Source: Ptiloglossa arizonensis
Lineage: Eukaryota; Arthropoda; Insecta; Hymenoptera; Colletidae
Direction: 5' to 3'
NCBI RefSeq assembly: GCF_051014685.1
Contig: NW_027478395.1
Location: 1,178,001 to 1,242,000, forward strand
Length of the DNA: 64,000 bases
Numbering within the stretch: position 1 is the stretch's first letter; each line of letters begins with the position of its first letter. Below, piece after piece: positions 37,071 to 50,062 of the stretch. The notes under the pieces were generated by a model. That model did not search any database and had not been told where the DNA came from. It saw nothing but the letters and a program-made list of their open reading frames with translations. Position numbers and translations under genes: made by a program.

Positions 37071-39499
37071 GAGTTTCTACATTCAGACGCAATAGGAATA
37101 TTTGGGATTTGTCAATCCGTTCGCGAGATATGGGAGCTGGAAGCTAAGAAATGGTTGAGAAGGCAACAAATTTTGCGCATTTCAGCTGCTCCAAACGCTT
37201 AACCAGAATGGCCTTGGGAAAAAATACACATACCGTTGTTATCGTACGAGTTTCTAGTTTCAGACGCAATAGGAATTTTTGGGTTTGGTCAATCCGTTCG
37301 CGAGATATGGGAGTTTGAAGCTAAGAAATGGTTGAGAGGACAACAAATTTTTCGCATTTCTGCTGCTTCAAACGCTTAACCAGAATGGCCCAGGGAAAAA
37401 ATACACATACCGTTGTAATCGGGCGAGTTTCTACATTCAGACGCAGCAGGAATTTTTGGGTTCAGTCAATCCGTTCGCGAGATATGGGAGTTTGAAGCTA
37501 AAATGTGGTTGAGAAAACAACAAATTTTTCGCACTTCTGCTGCTCCAAACGCTTAACCAGAACGGCCTAGGGAAAAAATACACATACAGTTGTAATCGGG
37601 CTAGTTTCTACTTTCAGATATAGTAGGAATTTTTGGGTTTGGTCAATCCGTTCGCGAGATGTGGCAGTTTGAAGCTAAGAAATGGTTGAGAAGACAACAA
37701 ATTTTTCGCTCTTCTGCTCCTCCAAACGCTTAACCAGAATGGCCTAGGGAAAAATACACATACCGTTGTAATCGGGCGAGTTTCTACATTCAGACGCAGC
37801 AGGAATTTTTGGGTTTTGTCAATCCGTTCGCTAGATATGGGAGTTTGAAGCTAAGAAATGGTTGAGAAGGCAACAAATTTTTCGCACTTCAGCTGCTCCA
37901 AACGCTTAACCAGAATGGCCTTGGGAAAAAATACACATACCGTTGTAATCGGGCGAGTTTCTACATTCAGACGCAATAGGAATTTTTGGGTTTGGTCAAT
38001 CCGTTCGCGAGATATGGGAGTTGGAAGCTAAGAAATGGTTGAGAAGGCAACAAATTTTGCGCATTTCAGCTGCTCCAAACGCTAAACCAGAATGGCCTTG
38101 GGAAAAAATACACATACCGTTGTAATCGGGCGAGTTTCTACATTCAGACGCAGCAGGAATTTTTGGGTTCGGTCAATCCGTTCGCGAGATATGGGAGTTT
38201 GAATCTAAAATGTGGTTGAGAAAACAACAAATTTTTCGCACTTTTGCTGCTCCAAACGCTTAACCAGAACGGCCTAGGGAAAAAATACACATACAGTTGT
38301 AATCGGGCTAGTTTCTACTTTCAGATGTAGTAGGAATTTTTGTGTTTGGTCAATCCGTTCGCGAGATTTGGGAGTTTGAAGCTAAGAAATGGTTGAGAAG
38401 GCAACAAATTTTTCGCACTTCTGCTGCCCCAAACGCTTAACCAGAATGGCCTTGGGAAAAAATACACGTACCGTTGTTATCGTACGAGTTTCTAATTTCA
38501 GACGCAATAGGAATTTTTGGGTTTGGTCTATCCGTTCGCGAGATATGGGAGTTTGAAGCTAAGAAATGGTTGAGAGGACAACAAATTTTTCGCATTTCTG
38601 CTGCTTCAAACGCTTAACCAGAATGGCCTAGGGAAAAAATACACATACCGTTGTAATCGGGCGAGTTTCTACATTCAGACGCAGCAGGAATTTTTGGGTT
38701 CGGTCAATCCGTTCGCGAGATATGGGAGTTTGAATCTAAAATGTGGTTGAGAAAACAACAAATTTTTCGCACTTCTGCTGCTCCAAACGCTTAACCAGAA
38801 CGGCCTAGGGAAAAAATACACATACAGTTGTAATCGGGCTAGTTTCTACTTTCAGATATAGTAGGAATTTTTGGGTTTGGTCAATCCGTTCGCGAGATGT
38901 GGCAGTTTGAAGCTAAGAAATGGTTGAGAAGACAACAAATTTTTCGCATTTCTGCTGCTCCAAACGCTTAACCAGAATGGCCTAGTGAAAAAATACACAT
39001 ACCTTTGTAATCGGGCGAGTTTCTACTTTCAGATATAGTAGGAATTTTTGGGTTTGATCAATCCGTTCGCGAGATGTGGGAGTTTGAAGCTAAGAAATGT
39101 TTGAGAAGACAACAAATTTTTCGCACTTCTGCTCCTCCAAACGCTTAACCAGAATGGCCTAGGGAAAAATACACATACCGTTGTAATCGGGCGAGTTTCT
39201 ACATTCAGACGCAGCAGGAATTTTTGGGTTTTGTCAATCCGTTCGCTAGATATGGGAGTTTGAAGCTAAGAAATGGTTGAGAAGACAACAAATTTTTCGC
39301 ACTTCTGCTGCTCCAAACTCTTAACCAGAATGGCCTATGGAAAAAATACACATACCGTTGTAATCGGGCGAGTTTCTACTTTCAGACGCAGCAGGAATTT
39401 TTGGGTGTGTTCAATCCGTTCGCGAGATATGGGAGTTTGAAGCTAAGAAATGTTTGAGAAGGCAACAAATTTTTCGCACTTCTGCTGCACCAAACGCTT

Positions 39500-39835
39500 A
39501 ACCAGAATGGCCTAGGGAAAAATACACATACCGTTGTAATCGGGCGAGTTTCTACATTCAGATGTAGTAGGAATTTCTGTGTTTGGTCAATCCGTTCGCG
39601 AGATTTGGGAGTTTGAAGCTAAGAAATGGTTGAGAAGGCAACAAATTTTTCGCAGTTCTGCTGCCCCAAACGCTTAACCAGAACGGCCAAGGGAAAAAAT
39701 ACACATAACGTTGGAATCGGGCGAGTTTCTACATTCAGACGCAGCAGGAATTTTTGGGTGTGTTCAATCCGTTCGCGAGATATGGGAGTTTGAAGCTAAG
39801 AAATGTTTGAGAAGGCAACAAATTTTTCGCACTTC
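39500..39835 (+). repeat. Two-monomer segment (pairs with 41,799-42,134)
   Basis: Offset 2,299 bp (13 monomers less 2 bp). Both copies carry ggccaaggg, the unusual cataacgttggaatcggg motif and gggtgtgttcaatcc, a combination I saw nowhere else. Confidence 0.75.
39706..39722 (+). other. CENP-B-box-like site with cgttggaa and cggg
   Basis: taacgttggaatcgggc carries the complete CGTTGGAA-N-CGGG part of the consensus (13 of 17 overall). The TT before CG is aa. A second copy is at 42,005-42,021 in the duplicated segment. Confidence 0.5.
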
Positions 39836-40364
39836 TGCTGCTCCAAACGCTTAACCAGAATGGGCTAGGGAAAAAATACACACACCGTTGTAATCGGGCG
39901 AGTTTCTACATTCAGACGCAGCAGGAATTTTTGGGTGTGTTCAATCCGTTCGCGAGATATGGGAGTTGGAAGCTAAAAAATGGTTGAGAAGGCAACAAAT
40001 TTTTCGCATTTCAGCTGCTCCAAACGCTTAACCAGAATGGCCTTGGGAAAAAATACACATACCGTTGTAATCGGGCGAGATTCTACATTCAGACGCAATA
40101 GGAATTTTTGGGTTTGGTCAATCCGTTCGCGAGATATGGGAGTTGGAAGCTAAAAAATGCTTGAGAAGCCAACAAATTTTTCGCACTTCTGTTGCTCCAA
40201 ACGCTTAATCAGAATGGCCTAGTGAAAAAATACACATACCTTTGTAATCGGGCGAGTTTCTATATTCAGATGTAGTAGGAATTTTTGGGTTTGGTCAATC
40301 CGTTCGCGAGATGTGGGAGTTTGAAGCTAAGAAAGGTTGACAAGGCAACAAATTTTTCGCACTT

Positions 40365-40888
40365 CTGCTGCACCAAACGCTTAACCAGAACGGCCTAGGG
40401 AGAAAATACACATACCGTTGTAATCGGGCTAGTTTCTACTTTCAGATGTAGTAGGAGTTTTTGGGTTTGGTCAATCCGTTCGCGAGATGTTGGAGTTTGA
40501 AGCTAAGAACTGGTTGAGAAGACAACAAATTTTTCGCACTTCTGCTGCCCCAAACGCTTAACCAGAATGGCCTAGGGAAAAATACACATACCGTTGTAAT
40601 CGGGCGAGTTTCTATATTCAGATGTAGTAGGAATTTTTGGGTTTGGTCAATCCGTTCGCGAGATGTGGGAGATTGAAGCTAAGAAAGGTTGACAAGGCAA
40701 CAAATTTTTCGCACTTCTGCTGCTCCAAACGCTTAACCAGAATGGCCTAGGGAAAAATACACATACCGTTGTAATCGGGCGAGTTTCTACATTCAGATGT
40801 AGTAGGAATTTTTGTGTTTGGTCAATCCGTTCGCGAGATTTGGGAGTTTGAAGCTAAGAAATGGTTGAGAAGGCAACAAATTTTTCGC
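40365..40888 (+). repeat. Three-monomer segment (pairs with 41,429-41,952)
   Basis: Offset 1,064 bp (six monomers plus 2 bp). Shared markers are gaacggcctagggagaaa, gtaggagtttttggg, gatgttggag, aactggttgag, tatattcag and the short aagaaaggttgac form. Confidence 0.75.
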
Positions 40889-41320
40889 ACTTCTGCTGCT
40901 CCAAACGCTTAACCAGAATGGGCTAGGGAAAAAATACACACACCGTTGTAATCGGGCGAGTTTCTACATTCAGACGCAGCAGGAATTTTTGGGTGTGTTC
41001 AATCCGTTCGCGAGATATGGGAGTTGGAAGCTAAAAAATGGTTGAGAAGGCAACAAATTTTTCGCACTTCAGCTGCTCCAAACGCTTAACCAGAATGGCC
41101 TTGGGAAAAAATACACATACCGTTGTAATCGGGCGAGATTCTACATTCAGACGCAATAGGAATTTTTGGGTTTGGTCAATCCTTTCGCGAGATATGGGAG
41201 TTGGAAGCTAAAAAATGGTTGAGAAGGCAACAAATTTTGCGCATTTCAGCTGCTCCAAACGCTGAACCAGAATGGCCTTGGGAAAAAATACACATACCGT
41301 TGTTATCGTACGAGTTTCTA

Positions 41321-41325
41321 TTATA
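41321..41325 (+). repeat. 5-bp ttata insertion variant (site 2 of 6)
   Basis: Same insertion between tttcta and ctttcag in a gttgttatcgtacgag monomer. It lies between the two copies of other local duplications and restores no reading frame. Confidence 0.85.
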
Positions 41326-41428
41326 CTTTCAGACGCAATAGGAATTTTTGGGTTTGGACAATCCGTTCGCGAGATATGGGAGTTTGAAGCTAAGAAATGG
41401 TTGAGAAAACAACAAATTTTTCGCAATT

Positions 41429-41952
41429 CTGCTGCACCAAACGCTTAACCAGAACGGCCTAGGGAGAAAATACACATACCGTTGTAATCGGGCTAGTTTC
41501 TACTTTCAGATGTAGTAGGAGTTTTTGGGTTTGGTCAATCCGTTCGCGAGATGTTGGAGTTTGAAGCTCAGAACTGGTTGAGAAGACAACAAATTTTTCG
41601 CACTTCTGCTGCCCCAAACGCTTAACCAGAATGGCCTAGGTAAAAATACACATACCGTTGTAATCGGGCGAGTTTCTATATTCAGATGTAGTAGGAATTT
41701 TTGGGTTTGGTCAATCCGTTCGCGAGATGTGGGAGTTTGAAGCTAAGAAAGGTTGACAAGGCAACAAATTTTTCGCACTTCTGCTGCTCCAAACGCTTAA
41801 CCAGAATGGCCTAGGGAAAAATACACATACCGTTGTAATCGGGCGAGTTTCTACATTCAGATGTAGTAGGAATTTTTGTGTTTGGTCAATCCGTTCGCGA
41901 GATTTGGGAGTTTGAAGCTAAGAAATGGTTGAGAAGGCAACAAATTTTTCGC
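41429..41952 (+). repeat. Three-monomer segment (pairs with 40,365-40,888)
   Basis: Second copy, with small changes such as gaagctcagaac for gaagctaagaac near 41,563. Confidence 0.75.
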
Positions 41953-42134
41953 AGTTCTGCTGCCCCAAACGCTTAACCAGAACGGCCAAGGGAAAAAATA
42001 CACATAACGTTGGAATCGGGCGAGTTTCTACATTCAGACGCAGCAGGAATTTTTGGGTGTGTTCAATCCGTTCGCGAGATATGGGAGTTTGAAGCTAAGA
42101 AATGTTTGAGAAGGCAACAAATTTTTCGCACTTC
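41799..42134 (+). repeat. Two-monomer segment (pairs with 39,500-39,835)
   Basis: Partner copy with the same cgttggaatcggg form of the CENP-B-like motif at 42,005. It lies directly upstream of the two 30-bp-enlarged monomers. Confidence 0.75.
42005..42021 (+). other. CENP-B-box-like site with cgttggaa and cggg, second copy
   Basis: Identical to 39,706-39,722, as expected from the 2,299-bp-offset duplication. Confidence 0.5.
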
Positions 42135-42270
42135 TGCTGCACCAAACGCTTAACCAGAATGGCCTAGGGAAAAAATACACATACCGTTGTAATCGGGCGA
42201 GTTTCTACATTCAGACGCAATAGGAATTTTTGGGTTTGGTCAATCCGTTCGCGAGATATGGGAGTTTGGA

Positions 42271-42336
42271 GCTAAGAAATGCTTGAGAAGGCAACAAATT
42301 TTGAAGAAATGGTTGAGAAGACAACAAATTTTTCGC
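42271..42336 (+). repeat. 30-bp internal duplication in a monomer (site 1)
   Basis: Where a normal monomer has one aagaaatggttgagaag segment followed by caacaaatttt, this one has the segment twice in succession: first with gcttgagaagg, then with ggttgagaaga. The interval is 66 bp instead of 36, making a monomer of about 207 bp. Confidence 0.9.
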
Positions 42337-42477
42337 ATTTCTGCTGCTCCAAACGCTGTACCAGAATGGCCTAGGGAAAAAATACACATACCGTTGTAAT
42401 CGGGCGAGTTTCTACATTCAGACGCAGCAGGAATTTTTGGGTTTGGTCAATCCGTTCGCGAGATATGTGAGTTTGAA

Positions 42478-42543
42478 GATAAGAAATGCTTGAGAAGGCA
42501 ACAAATTTTGAAGAAATGGTTGAGAAGACAACAAATTTTTCGC
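42478..42543 (+). repeat. 30-bp internal duplication in a monomer (site 2)
   Basis: Same expansion, exactly 207 bp after site 1, so the two enlarged monomers are neighbours. This copy begins gataagaaatgc. Confidence 0.9.
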
Positions 42544-43301
42544 AGTTCTGCTGCTCCAAACGCTTAAACAGAGTGGCCTAGGGAAAAATACACATACCGT
42601 TGTAATCGGGTGAGTTTCTACATTCAGACGCAGTAGGAATTTTTGGGTTTGGTCTATCCGTTCGCGAGATATGGGAGTTTGAAGCTAAGAAATGGTTGAG
42701 AAGCCAACAAATTTTTCGCACTTCTGCTGCTCCAAACGCTTAACCAGAATGGCCTAGGGAGAAAATACACATACCTTTGTAATCGGGCGAGTTTCTACTT
42801 TCAGATGTAGTAGGAATTTTTGGGTTTGGTCAATCCGTTCGCGAGATGTGGGAGTTTGAAGCTAAGAAATGGTTGTGAGGACAACAAATTTTTCGCATTA
42901 CTGCTGCTCCAAACTCTTAACCAGAATGGACTAGGGACAAAATACACATACCGTTGTAATCGGGCGAGATTCAAGTTTCAGATGTAGTAGGAATTTTTGG
43001 GATTGGTTAACCAGTTCGCGAGATGTGGGAGTTTGAAGCTAAGATGTGGTTGAGAAAACAACAAATTTTTCGCACTTCTGCTGCCCCAAACGCTTTACCA
43101 GAATGGCCTAGGGAAAAATAGACATACCGTTGTAATCGGGCGAGCTTCTACTTTCAGATGTAATAGAAATTTTTGGGTATGGTCCATCCGTTCGCGAGAT
43201 GTGGGAGTTTGAAGCAAAGAAATGGTTGAGAAGACAACAAATTTTCCGCACTTCTGCTGCTCCAAACGCTTAACCAGAATGGCCTAGGGAAAAAATACAC
43301 A

Positions 43302-43318
43302 TTCCGTTGTAATCGGGC
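43302..43318 (+). other. CENP-B-box-like site with 8 of 9 core bases
   Basis: Same ttccgttgtaatcgggc form, in the third copy of the same monomer context (attttccgcac upstream, gggatttgtc downstream). Confidence 0.5.
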
Positions 43319-45095
43319 GAGTTTCTACATTCAGACGCAATAGGAATATTTGGGATTTGTCAATCCGTTCGCGAGATATGGGAGCTGGAAGCTAAGAAAT
43401 GGTTGAGAAGGCAACAAATTTTGCGCATTTCAGCTGCTCCAAACGCTTAACCAGAATGGCCTTGGGAAAAAATACACATACCGTTGTTATCGTACGAGTT
43501 TCTACTTTCAGACGCAATAGGAATTTTTGGGTTTGGTCAATCCGTTCGCGAGGTATGGGAGTTTGAAGCTAAGAAATGGTTGAGAGGACAACAAATTTTT
43601 CGCACTTCTGCTGCTTCAAACGCTTAACCAGAATGGCCCAGGGAAAAAATACACATACCGTTGTAATCGGGCGAGTTTCTACATTCAGACGCAGCAGGAA
43701 TTTTTGGGTTTGGTCAATCCGTTCGCGAGATGTGGGAGTTTGAAGCTAAGAAATGGTTGAGAAGAGAACAAATTTTTCGCACTTCTGCTGTTCCAAACGC
43801 TTAACCAGAGTGGCCTAGGGAAAAATACACATACTGATGTAATCGGGCGAGTTTCTACATTCAGACGCAGCAGGAATTTTTGGGTTTGGTCAATCCGTTC
43901 GCGAGATATGGGAGTTTGAAGCTAAGAAATGGTTGAGAAGACAACAAATTTTTCGCATTTCTGCTGCTCCAAACGCTTAACCAGAAAGGACTAGGGAAAA
44001 AATACACATACCTTTGTAATCGGGCGAGTTTCTACTTTCAGATGTAGTAGGAATTTCTGGGTTTGGTCAATTCGTTCGCGAGATATGGGAGTTTGATGCT
44101 AAGATGTGGTTCAGAAATCAACAAATTTTTCGCACTTCTGCTGCCCCAAACGCTTAACCAGAATGGCCTTGGGAAAAAATACACATACCTTTGTAATCGG
44201 GCGAGTTTCTACTTTCAGATATAGTAGGAATTTTTGAGTTTGGTCAATCCGTTCGCGAGATGTGGGAGTTTGAAGCTAAGATGTGGTTGAGAAAACAACA
44301 AATTTTTCGCATATCTGCTGCCCCAAACGCTTAACCAGAATGGCCTAGGGAAAAATACACATACCGTTGTAATCGGGCGAGTTTCTACATTCAGATGTAA
44401 TAGAAATTTTTGGGTTTGGTCAATCCGTTCGCGAGATATGGCAGTTGGAAGCTAAGAAATGGTTGAGAAGGCAACAAATTTTGCGCATATCAGCAGCTCC
44501 AAACGCTTAACCAGAATGGCCTTGGGAAAAAATACACATACCGTTGTAATCGGGCGAGTTTCTACATTCAGAAGCAATAGGAATATTTGGGTTTTGTCAA
44601 TCCGTTCGCGAGATATGGGAGCTGGAAGCTAAGAAATGGTTGAGAAGGCAACAAATTTTGCGCATTTCAGCTGCTCCAAACGCATATCCAGAATGGCCTT
44701 GGGAAAAAATACACATACCGTTGTAATCGGGCGAGCTTCTACTTTCATATGTAATAGAAATTTTTGGGTTTGGTCAATCCGTTCGCGAGATATGGGAGTT
44801 GGAAGCTAATAAATGGTTAAGAAGGCAACAAATTTTTCGCATTTCAGCTGCTCCAAACGCTTAACCAGAATGGCCTTGGGAAAAAATAAACATACCGTTG
44901 TAATCGGGCGAGTTTCTACATTCAGACGCAATAGGAATTTTTGGGTTTGGTCAATCCGTTCGCGAGATATGGGAGTTGGAAGCTAAGAAATGGTTGAGAA
45001 GGCAACAAATTTTGCGCATTTCAGCTGCTCCAAACGCTAAACCAGAATGGCCTTGGGAAAAAATACACATACCGTTGTTATCGTACGAGTTTCTA

Positions 45096-45100
45096 TTATA
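45096..45100 (+). repeat. 5-bp ttata insertion variant (site 3 of 6)
   Basis: Same insertion, here with a private agacacaata cassette and tcgcgtgata in the following NruI-type site. Confidence 0.85.
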
Positions 45101-45479
45101 CTTTCAGACACAATAGGAATTTTTGGGTTTGGACAATCCGTTCGCGTGATATGGGAGTTTGAAGCTAAGAAATGGTTGAGAAGACAACAAATTTTTCGCA
45201 ATTCTGCTGCTCCAAACGCTTAACCAGAATGGGCTAGGGAAAAAATACACACACCGTTGTAATCGGGCGAGTTTCTACATTCAGACGCAGCAGGAATTTT
45301 TGGGTTTGGTCAACTCGTTCGCGAGATATGGGAGTTTGATGCTAAGATGTGGTTCAGAAAACAACAAATTTTTCGCACTTCTGCTGCACCAAACGCTTAA
45401 CCAGAACGGCCTAGGGAGAAAATACACATACCGTTGTAATCGGGCTAGTTTCTACTTTCAGATGTAGTAGGAGTTTTTG

Positions 45480-46025
45480 GGTTTGGTCAATCCGTTCGCG
45501 AGATGTGGGAGTTTGAAGCTAAGAACTGGTTGAGAAGACAACAAATTTTCCGCACTTCTGCTGCTCCAAACGCTTAACCAGAATGCCCTAGGGAAAAAAT
45601 ACACATACCGTTGTAATCGGGCGAGTTTCTATATTCAGATGTAGTAGGAATTTTTGGGTTTGGTCAATCCGTTCGCGAGATGTGGGAGTTTGAAGCTACG
45701 AAAGGTTGACAAGGCAACAAATTTTTCGCACTTCTGCTGCTCCAATCGCTTAACCAGAATGGCCTAGGGAAAAATACACATGCCATTGTAATCGGGCGAG
45801 CTTCTACTTTCATATGTAATAGAAATTTTTGGGTTTGGTCAATCCGTTCGCGAGATATGGGAGTTGGAAGCTAATAAATGGTTAAGAAGGCAACAAATTT
45901 TTCGCATTTCAGCTGCTCCAAACGCTTAACCAGAATGGCCTTGGGAAAAAATACACATACCGTTGTAATCGGGCGAGTTTCTACATTCAGACGCAATAGG
46001 AATTTTTGGGTTTGGTCAATCCGTT
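45480..46025 (+). repeat. Three-monomer segment (pairs with 46,368-46,913)
   Basis: Offset 888 bp (five monomers plus 3 bp, the net of one 5-bp insertion and small losses). Shared markers are aactggttgag, attttccgcac, gaatgccctag, tatattcag, aaggttgacaagg and aataaatggttaagaagg. Confidence 0.75.
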
Positions 46026-46160
46026 CGCGAGATATGGGAGTTGGAAGCTAAGAAATGGTTGAGAAGGCAACAAATTTTGCGCATTTCAGCTGCTCCAAAC
46101 GCTAAACCAGAATGGCCTTGGGAAAAAATACACATACCGTTGTTATCGTACGAGTTTCTA

Positions 46161-46165
46161 TTATA
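46161..46165 (+). repeat. 5-bp ttata insertion variant (site 4 of 6)
   Basis: Same insertion, preceded by the aataaatggttaag monomer type, as at sites 3, 5 and 6. Confidence 0.85.
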
Positions 46166-46367
46166 CTTTCAGACGCAATAGGAATTTTTGGGTTTGGACA
46201 ATCCGTTCGCGAGATATGGGAGTTTGAAGCTAAGAAATGGTTGAGAAGACAACAAATTTTTCGCAATTCTGCTGCTCCAAACGCTTAACCAGAATGGCCT
46301 TGGGAAAAAATACACATACAGTTGTAATCGGGCTAGTTTCTACTTTCAGATATAGTAGGAATTTTTG

Positions 46368-46913
46368 GGTTTGGTCAATCCGTTCGCGAGATGTGGGAGT
46401 TTGAAGCTAAGAACTGGTTGAGAAGACAACAAATTTTCCGCACTTCTGCTGCTCCAAACGCTTAACCAGAATGCCCTAGGGAAAAAATACACATACCGTT
46501 GTAATCGGGCGAGTTTCTATATTCAGATGTAGTAGGAATTTTTGGGTTTGGTCAATCCGTTCGCGAGATGTGGGAGTTTGAAGCTAAGAAAGGTTGACAA
46601 GGCAACAAATTTTTCGCACTTCTGCTGCTCCAATCGCTTAACCAGAATGGCCTAGGGAAAAATACACATGCCGTTGTAATCGGGCGAGCTTCTACTTTCA
46701 TATGTAATAGAAATTTTTGGGTTTGGTCAATCCGTTCGCGAGATATGGGAGTTGGAAGCTAATAAATGGTTAAGAAGGCAACAAATTTTTCGCATTTCAG
46801 CTGCTCCAAACGCTTAACCAGAATGGCCTTGGGAAAAAATACACATACCGTTGTAATCGGGCGAGTTTCTACATTCAGACGCAATAGGAATTTTTGGGTT
46901 TGGTCAATCCGTT
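46368..46913 (+). repeat. Three-monomer segment (pairs with 45,480-46,025)
   Basis: Partner copy. The aataaatggttaag marker also occurs near 44,806, 47,822, 49,783, 53,348 and 55,999, so this monomer type has been spread repeatedly through 44-56 kb. Confidence 0.75.
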
Positions 46914-48110
46914 CGCGAGATATGGGAGTTTGAAGCTAAGAAATGGTTGAGAAGGCAACAAATTTTTCGCACTTCTGCTGCCCCAAACGCTTAACCAGAA
47001 TGGCCTTGGGAAAAAATACACATACCGTTGTTATCGTACGAGTTTCTAATTTCAGACGCAATAGGAATTTTTGGGTTTGGTCTATCCGTTCGCGAGATAT
47101 GGGAGTTTGAAGCTAAGAAATGGTTGAGAGGACAACAAATTTTTCGCATTTCTGCTGCTTCAAACGCTTAACCAGAATGGCCTAGGGAAAAAATACACAT
47201 ACCGTTGTAATCGGGCGAGTTTCTACATTCAGACGCAGCAGGAATTTTTGGGTTCGGTCAATCCGTTCGCGAGATATGGGAGTTTGAAGCTAAAATGTGG
47301 TTGAGAAAACAACAAATTTTTCGCACTTCTGCTGCTCCAAACGCTTAACCAGAACGGCCTAGGGAAAAAATACACATACAGTTGTAATCGGGCTAGTTTC
47401 TACTTTCAGATATAGTAGGAATTTTTGGGTTTGGTCAATCCGTTCGCGAGATGTGGCAGTTTGAAGCTAAGAAATGGTTGAGAAGACAACAAATTTTTCG
47501 CACTTCTGCTGCTCCAAACGCTTAACCAGAATGGCCTAGGGAAAAAATACACATACCGTTGTAATCGGGCGAGTTTCTACTTTCAGATGTAGTAGGATAT
47601 TTTTGGGTTTGGTCAATCCGTTCGCGAGATGTGTGAGTTTGAAGCTAAGATGTGGTTGAGAAAACAACAAATTTTTCGCACTTCTGCTGCTCCAATCGCT
47701 TAACCAGAAAGGCCTAGGGAAAAATACACATGCCGTTGTAATCGGGCGAGCTTCTACTTTCATATGTAATAGAAATTTTTGGGTTTGTTCAATCCGTTCG
47801 CGAGATATGGGAGTTGGAAGCTAATAAATGGTTAAGAAGGCAACAAATTTTTCGCATTTCAGCTGCTCCAAACGCTTAACCAGAATGGCCTTGGGAAAAA
47901 ATACACATACCGTTGTAATCGGGCGAGTTTGTACATTCAGACGCAATAGGAATTTTTGGGTTTGGTCAATCCGTTCGCGAGATATGGGAGTTGGAAGCTA
48001 AGAAATGGTTGGGAAGGCAACAAATTTTGCGCATTTCAGCTGCTCCAAACGCTAAACCAGAATGGCCTTGGGAAAAAATACACATACCGTTGTTATCGTA
48101 CGAGTTTCTA

Positions 48111-48115
48111 TTATA
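48111..48115 (+). repeat. 5-bp ttata insertion variant (site 5 of 6)
   Basis: Same insertion. The flanking three monomers (about 47,730-48,290) match 49,682-50,242 at an offset of 1,952 bp. Confidence 0.85.
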
Positions 48116-48353
48116 CTTTCAGACGCAATAGGAATTTTTGGGTTTGGACAATCCGTTCGCGAGATATGGGAGTTTGAAGCTAAGAAATGGTTGAGAAGAC
48201 AACAAATTTTTCGCAATTCTGCTGCTCCAAACGCTTAACCAGAATGGGCTAGGGAGAAAATACACACACCGTTGTAATCGGGCGAGTTTCTACATTCAGA
48301 CGCAGCTGGAATTTTTGGGTTCGGTCAATCCGTTCGCGAGATATGGGAGTTTG

Positions 48354-49349
48354 AAGCAAAGAAATGGTTGAGAAGACAACAAATTTTTCGTACTTCTGCT
48401 GCTCCAAACGCTTAACCAGAATGGCCTAGGGAAAAAATACACATACCGTTGTAATCGGGCGAGTTTCTACATTCAGAAGCAATAGGAATATTTGGGTTTT
48501 GTCAATCCGTTCGCGAGATATGGGAGCTGGAAGCTAAGAAATGGTTGAGAAGCCAACAAATTTTGCGCATTTCAGCTGCTCCAAACGCTTATCCAGAATG
48601 GCCTTGGGAAAAAATACACATACCGTTGTTATCGTACGAGTTTCTAATTTCAGACGCAATAGGAATTTTTGGGTTTGGTCTATCCGTTCGCGAGATATGG
48701 GAGTTTGAAGCTAAGAAATGGTTGAGAGAACAACAAATTTTTCGCATTTCTGCTGCTTCAAACGCTTAACCAGAATGGCCTAGGGAAAAAATACACATAC
48801 CGTTGTAATCGGGCGAGTTTCTACATTCAGACGCAGCTGGAATTTTTGGGTTCGGTCAATCCGTTCGCGAGATATGGGAGTTTGAAGCTAAAATGTGGTT
48901 GAGAAAACAACAAATTTTTCGCACTTCTGCTGCTCCAAACGCTTAACCAGAACGGCCTAGGGAAATAATACACATACAGTTGTAATCGGGCTAGTTTCTA
49001 CTTTCAGATATAGTAGGAATTTTTGGGTTTGGTCAATCCGTTCGCGAGATGTGGCAGTTTGAAGCTAAGGAATGGTTGAGAAGACAACAAATTTTTCACA
49101 TTTCTGCTGCTCCAAACGCTTAACCAGAATGGCCTAGTGAAAAAATACACATACCTTTGTAATCGGGCGAGTATCTACTTTCAGATATAGTAGGAATTTT
49201 TGGGTTTGATCAATCCGTTCGCGAGATGTGGGAGTTTGAAGCTAAGAAATGTTTGAGAAGACAACAAATTTTTCGCACTTCTGCTCCTCCAAACGCTTAA
49301 CCAGAATGGCCTAGGGAAAAATACACATACCGTTGTAATCGGGCGAGTT
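48354..49349 (+). repeat. 1-kb segment, distant copy (with 27,590-28,585)
   Basis: Partner at an offset of 20,764 bp. Private changes include cagctgg for cagcagg near 48,835 and ggaaataatac near 48,961. The match ends at about 49,349, where ctactttcag replaces ctacattcag, again at the edge of the hypervariable cassette. Confidence 0.75.
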
Positions 49350-50062
49350 TCTACTTTCAGATGTAGTAGGATATTTTTGGGTTTGGTCAATCCGTTCGCG
49401 AGATGTGTGAGTTTGAAGCTAAGAAATGGTTGAGAAGACAACAAATTTTTCGCACTTCTGCTGCTCCAAACGCTTAACCAGAATGGCCTAGGGAAAAAAT
49501 ACACATACCGTTGTAATCGGGCGAGTTTCTACTTTCAGATGTAGTAGGATATTTTCGGGTTTTGTCAATCCGTTCGCGAGATGTGGGAGTTTGAAGCTAA
49601 GATGTGGTTGAGAAAACAACAAATTTTTCGCACTTCTGCTGCTCCAATCGCTTAACCAGAATGGCCTAGGGAAAAATACACATGCCGTTGTAATCGGGCG
49701 AGCTTCTACTTTCATATGTAATAGAAATTTTTGGGTTTGGTCAATCCGTTCGCGAGATATGGGAGTTGGAAGCTAATAAATGGTTAAGAAGGCAACAAAT
49801 TTTTCGCATTTCAGCTGCTCCAAACGCTGAACCAGACTGGCCTTGGGAAAAAATACACATACCGTTGTAATCGGGCGAGTTTCTACATTCAGACGCAATA
49901 GGAATTTTTGGGTTTGGTCAATCCGTTCGCGAGATATGGGAGTTGGAAGCTAAGAAATGGTTGAGAAGGCAACAAATTTTGCGCATTTCAGCTGCTCCAA
50001 ACGCTAAACCAGAATGGCCTTGGGAAAAAATACACATACCGTTGTTATCGTACGAGTTTCTA

